This document shows, piece by piece, positions 44,080 to 46,439 of a stretch of 46,439 nt of DNA. Made by a program: the position numbers and the translations under genes. Positions within the stretch are counted from its first letter, which is position 1, and every line of letters begins with the position of its first letter. The notes under the pieces were generated by a model, which worked only from the letters and a program-made list of their open reading frames with translations, had not been told where the DNA came from and did no database searches. Source of the DNA: Sphingobium ummariense RL-3 (lineage in GTDB: Bacteria; Pseudomonadota; Alphaproteobacteria; Sphingomonadales; Sphingomonadaceae); the NCBI RefSeq assembly GCF_000447205.1, contig NZ_AUWY01000019.1, positions 1 through 46,439 of the forward strand, read 5' to 3'.

Positions 44080-45170
44080 GCAGCCATCACCTGGTGCAAA
44101 TGATCCAGCTTCGCCCGCAAGGCTGCGGGCGTCCGCAGCAAGTCCATGATCGCGTCTGCCTGATTCCCATCGAGCGCCTGATAGCGCTCGGCTTCCGTCA
44201 CCAATAGCATATCGGTCAGCGCAGGGCGAACAGGCCTTAGCGTCATCAGCAGGTGACGATAGTCGCCGTCGGGACAGTCCAGCGCCCGCGCCAGCGCCGC
44301 GACATGAGGCAGCGGCGCCATGATGAGGATGTCGACGACCTGCGCCGTCGGCATGCGAAGCCTCCGTCCCGCAAGCGCCGCGAACAGGAGAAAGCGGCGC
44401 TGGCCGAGCACGGCGCCGGGCAGCGCGCGATCATCGGCCCGATCCCCCATCATCCGCACCAGCCGGTCGGCCACGGCAATGGGGCCGCTGCCTTCGTCAT
44501 GCCGTCCCAGGACATCCCATGCCGCCCTTTCTATAAGCGGAAGGATAGCCTGTTCGCTCAACCCGGTCGACATATGCGCAGCCATGGCAAGGCAGGCTCC
44601 CGCCGTCCAGAGCAGTTCCGAAAAATGTTCGGCCGGCAGGTCCGGCCGCATCGGCTGGGTCTCGCCCGCGGTCGCGAGCCATCGCGCCTCGGCCAGCGCC
44701 AGCATCGACAGAGCCTCGGAAAGCGCCGGATCCTCGGAGAAGATATCCTCCGCCTCGCCATTGTCCGGGTCCATGCCTGCGCGCCCGTACTGGCGCAGCA
44801 TCAAACTGATTCCCGCGCGCAGGCGCATATGGGATAGGAGCCCCGGGCCAAGCAGGCCCGGCTGCGCGCACAGCATCGGCCAGCACAGCGGATCGGGCCA
44901 GTCCGAAAGCGACGACGCCGAATCGGAAAGCCTTTCCACGCCCAGTCTCAAGGCCAGCTCAACGGCGGTCAGGCAACCGGCCAGGTGGCGGCGCGTTTCC
45001 GCATTCAGCGCATCATGCTGGGGCGGGGCTGCGTCGGGAAAGAGGAACGCCAGGTCGATCGCATGCCCGACGGGCACCGCAGACAGGCCAGCCAGCACGC
45101 GCGCGGCTGGCCAACTGTCCGCCGTCATGGTTCCGGCCGGGGACGATTGGGCGTTCATCCTGCCGGCCAT
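44076..45170 (-). CDS. Helical cytoplasmic protein, possibly DUF2336-like
   Basis: 364 residues from the ATG at 45170 (or 45158, MNAQSSPAGT). It is almost entirely alpha-helical and Ala/Leu-rich, with repeated helix pairs reminiscent of HEAT-like DUF2336 proteins (AVADRLVRMMGDRADDRALPGAVLGQ; LVTEAERYQALDGNQADAIMDLL). No catalytic motif, signal peptide or membrane helix. Coupling by GTGA to the kinase-like gene suggests the two proteins act as a pair. The family name is tentative. Confidence 0.65.
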   Translation of the reverse strand: MAGRMNAQSSPAGTMTADSWPAARVLAGLSAVPVGHAIDLAFLFPDAAPPQHDALNAETRRHLAGCLTAVELALRLGVERLSDSASSLSDWPDPLCWPMLCAQPGLLGPGLLSHMRLRAGISLMLRQYGRAGMDPDNGEAEDIFSEDPALSEALSMLALAEARWLATAGETQPMRPDLPAEHFSELLWTAGACLAMAAHMSTGLSEQAILPLIERAAWDVLGRHDEGSGPIAVADRLVRMMGDRADDRALPGAVLGQRRFLLFAALAGRRLRMPTAQVVDILIMAPLPHVAALARALDCPDGDYRHLLMTLRPVRPALTDMLLVTEAERYQALDGNQADAIMDLLRTPAALRAKLDHLHQVMAA

Positions 45171-45213
45171 AAAGGCGCGTCCTTAACATGCCCTAAACCT
45201 TATGCCGGAATCC

Positions 45214-46380
45214 TCATTCATGGCGGCGAAGCAGGATCGCCCCGATCGACGCGATGGCGCAGAGCATGCCCAGCGCATAGCCCCAGGACAGGCCATCGAA
45301 GACCGCCGCCAGCATCAGCAGCAGGATCAGGCTGGACGGTGTAAACACCATCCATGACGCGACAGCTCCTGTCCGGCGTTCCCGGTCGGCAACCAGGATG
45401 ATGCCCGTCAGCAGCGCCAGGTGCATGGCGGTCATCGTCCCGCTCGCCAGCACCACCCCGATCAGCGCCAGCCCCGGCGCCAGGAAGGCGATCCTGCCAG
45501 CCGGCGCCGGACGCAACGCCAGTTCGTCCAGCCGGTTGGCGACTTCCGCCAGCCACAGCGCGAGCAGCAGCAGGCAGAATCCGGTGGTCGGCCAGAGCAG
45601 CTCGATCGGTACCAGTGCGATCGCGGCGAGGGCGATCGCGGCGATCCGCACCTGCATCGCGGGCACCTGCATGCGCATCAACGCCGGGCTGGCGAGCCGG
45701 GCCAGCGGGCCGAGCAGCAGGTGATCCAGCCCTCCGGCGCCGCGCGCGGGTCGGTTGCTGCCGGACAGGATCGCCTGTGCCGCCAGGTCTGCCTGCTGCT
45801 GCGTCTCGACCAGCGCGACCCGCCCTTCCAGCAATTCGTCCTGCGGCACCGTCAGGCGCCGCGCTCCCTTCTGCGTCGCGGCGCGCACCAGGGTCAGCGA
45901 CAGGTCCCAGTCGCCGATCATGTCCAGCGTGCCGAACAGCAGATCGGGGGCGATCCGCGCCAGCCCGGCCCAGCGCTGCCCCGCGTCGATCCGTTCGAAC
46001 GGGCCACTGGCGCGGCTCTCGTCGGTCACCAGCAGGGCGTTGCCCTCCTGCTGCGCCAGCGCGTCGAAATAAGTCTGCGACACCGCCGCTCCGTCCGCCA
46101 CCAGCAGCGTGTCCATGTCGCGCGGGGCATCGCGCACCACCGATACCATGTCGCGCACCAGCGCCACGCGTACGCCGTCGGCGCTCAGCCGGTCTATCGC
46201 CTGCGATATGGCGGGGGTGATGCTGCTCACCAGGATCAGGATGCGGTCTGCGCCCGCGCGCGCAGCCTGGCGCGCCTGATATTCCATCAGCGTCTGCCCG
46301 GCGAAATGCAGGCTGCCGCGCAGGACGCCCGGCGAATCGTCGGCCATGCGGCTGGCGCTGAGAATGGCTGCGAATGTCAT
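45214..46380 (-). CDS. Membrane protein with nucleotidyltransferase-like N-terminus
   Basis: 388 residues. The N-terminal about 215 residues look like a Rossmann-type alpha/beta nucleotidyltransferase remnant: GQTLMEYQARQAARAGADRILILVS, GVRVALVRD, DTLLVADGAAVSQTYFDAL. The usual glycine-rich loop is missing. Five or six hydrophobic helices follow (about 240-385), one carrying LAEVANRLDELALRP, which only faintly recalls the CDP-alcohol phosphotransferase motif (DGxxAR...D...D). A distant relative of fused nucleotidyltransferase/CDP-alcohol transferase enzymes is possible; activity is doubtful. The 59 bases beyond its start to the window end hold no recognisable gene. Confidence 0.65.
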   Translation of the reverse strand: MTFAAILSASRMADDSPGVLRGSLHFAGQTLMEYQARQAARAGADRILILVSSITPAISQAIDRLSADGVRVALVRDMVSVVRDAPRDMDTLLVADGAAVSQTYFDALAQQEGNALLVTDESRASGPFERIDAGQRWAGLARIAPDLLFGTLDMIGDWDLSLTLVRAATQKGARRLTVPQDELLEGRVALVETQQQADLAAQAILSGSNRPARGAGGLDHLLLGPLARLASPALMRMQVPAMQVRIAAIALAAIALVPIELLWPTTGFCLLLLALWLAEVANRLDELALRPAPAGRIAFLAPGLALIGVVLASGTMTAMHLALLTGIILVADRERRTGAVASWMVFTPSSLILLLMLAAVFDGLSWGYALGMLCAIASIGAILLRRHE

Positions 46381-46439
46381 CTGTAGTACCGACCCGTCTC
46401 TTTGATGGGCGATCTTTTCGCAAGGCCGCCGCGATCGCG

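Overview
This is a GC-rich, gene-dense chromosomal segment of about 46 kb with almost no wasted space. Gene content and order (timA-mltA-smr opposite secB; mutM-rpsT-dnaA; ubiE-ubiB-coaBC-dut; trpGDC-moaC-moeA-lexA; comEC opposite gltX-gltA) point to an alphaproteobacterium of the Sphingomonadales, probably Sphingomonadaceae. Supporting this are the alphaproteobacterial LexA box (GTTC-N7-GTTC), GANTC sites in front of dnaA, and intergenic palindromic repeats of a type I associate with sphingomonads. No tRNA, rRNA, CRISPR array, transposase or prophage gene was found. Genus is not decidable by eye.

Region 1 (1-5.8 kb): end of an unknown protein, a candidate small RNA on the minus strand, a GGDEF-EAL cyclic-di-GMP protein, and the minus-strand operon timA-mltA-smr facing secB. 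Region 2 (5.8-11.6 kb): a nested palindromic repeat, murJ-trpS, a DUF4136 lipoprotein, a terminator plus a 92-bp repeat, an SDF-family symporter and a secreted cyclophilin. Region 3 (11.6-22.8 kb): dnaA, rpsT, mutM and periplasmic trehalase on the minus strand; ubiE, ubiB, coaBC, dut, a small secreted protein, a MoeB/ThiF E1-like enzyme and a DsrE-like protein on the plus strand; and an unknown lipoprotein on the minus strand. The dnaA-rpsT gap carries a 20-bp perfect palindrome and four GANTC sites.

Region 4 (22.8-27.8 kb) is the most distinctive. An ECF sigma factor/anti-sigma pair of SigF-NrsF type sits between two bufferin-type operons. On the plus side are a DUF2282 precursor (BufA1 type) and a DoxX protein. 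On the minus side are a six-cysteine precursor (BufA2 type), an MNIO (DUF692) enzyme and a DUF2063 partner, followed by an unpaired exbD and a 58-residue membrane protein. Three promoters with the same GTAACC-N15/16-CGAA pattern stand in front of sigF, bufA1 and bufA2, and a stem-loop follows each precursor gene. The reading is a sigma-controlled, metal-stress peptide-modification locus in which one modifying enzyme serves two different precursors.

Region 5 (27.8-31.7 kb): a TonB-dependent receptor translationally coupled to a secreted PHP-domain hydrolase. Region 6 (31.9-42.7 kb): tryptophan and molybdenum-cofactor genes in one tightly overlapping plus-strand run with an unknown secreted protein inserted after trpG, then a tiny Gln-rich gene, lexA with its SOS box, comEC, gltX and gltA. 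Region 7 (42.7-46.4 kb): a histidine-kinase-like protein lacking the phospho-acceptor histidine, its coupled helical neighbour, and a membrane protein with a nucleotidyltransferase-like N-terminus.
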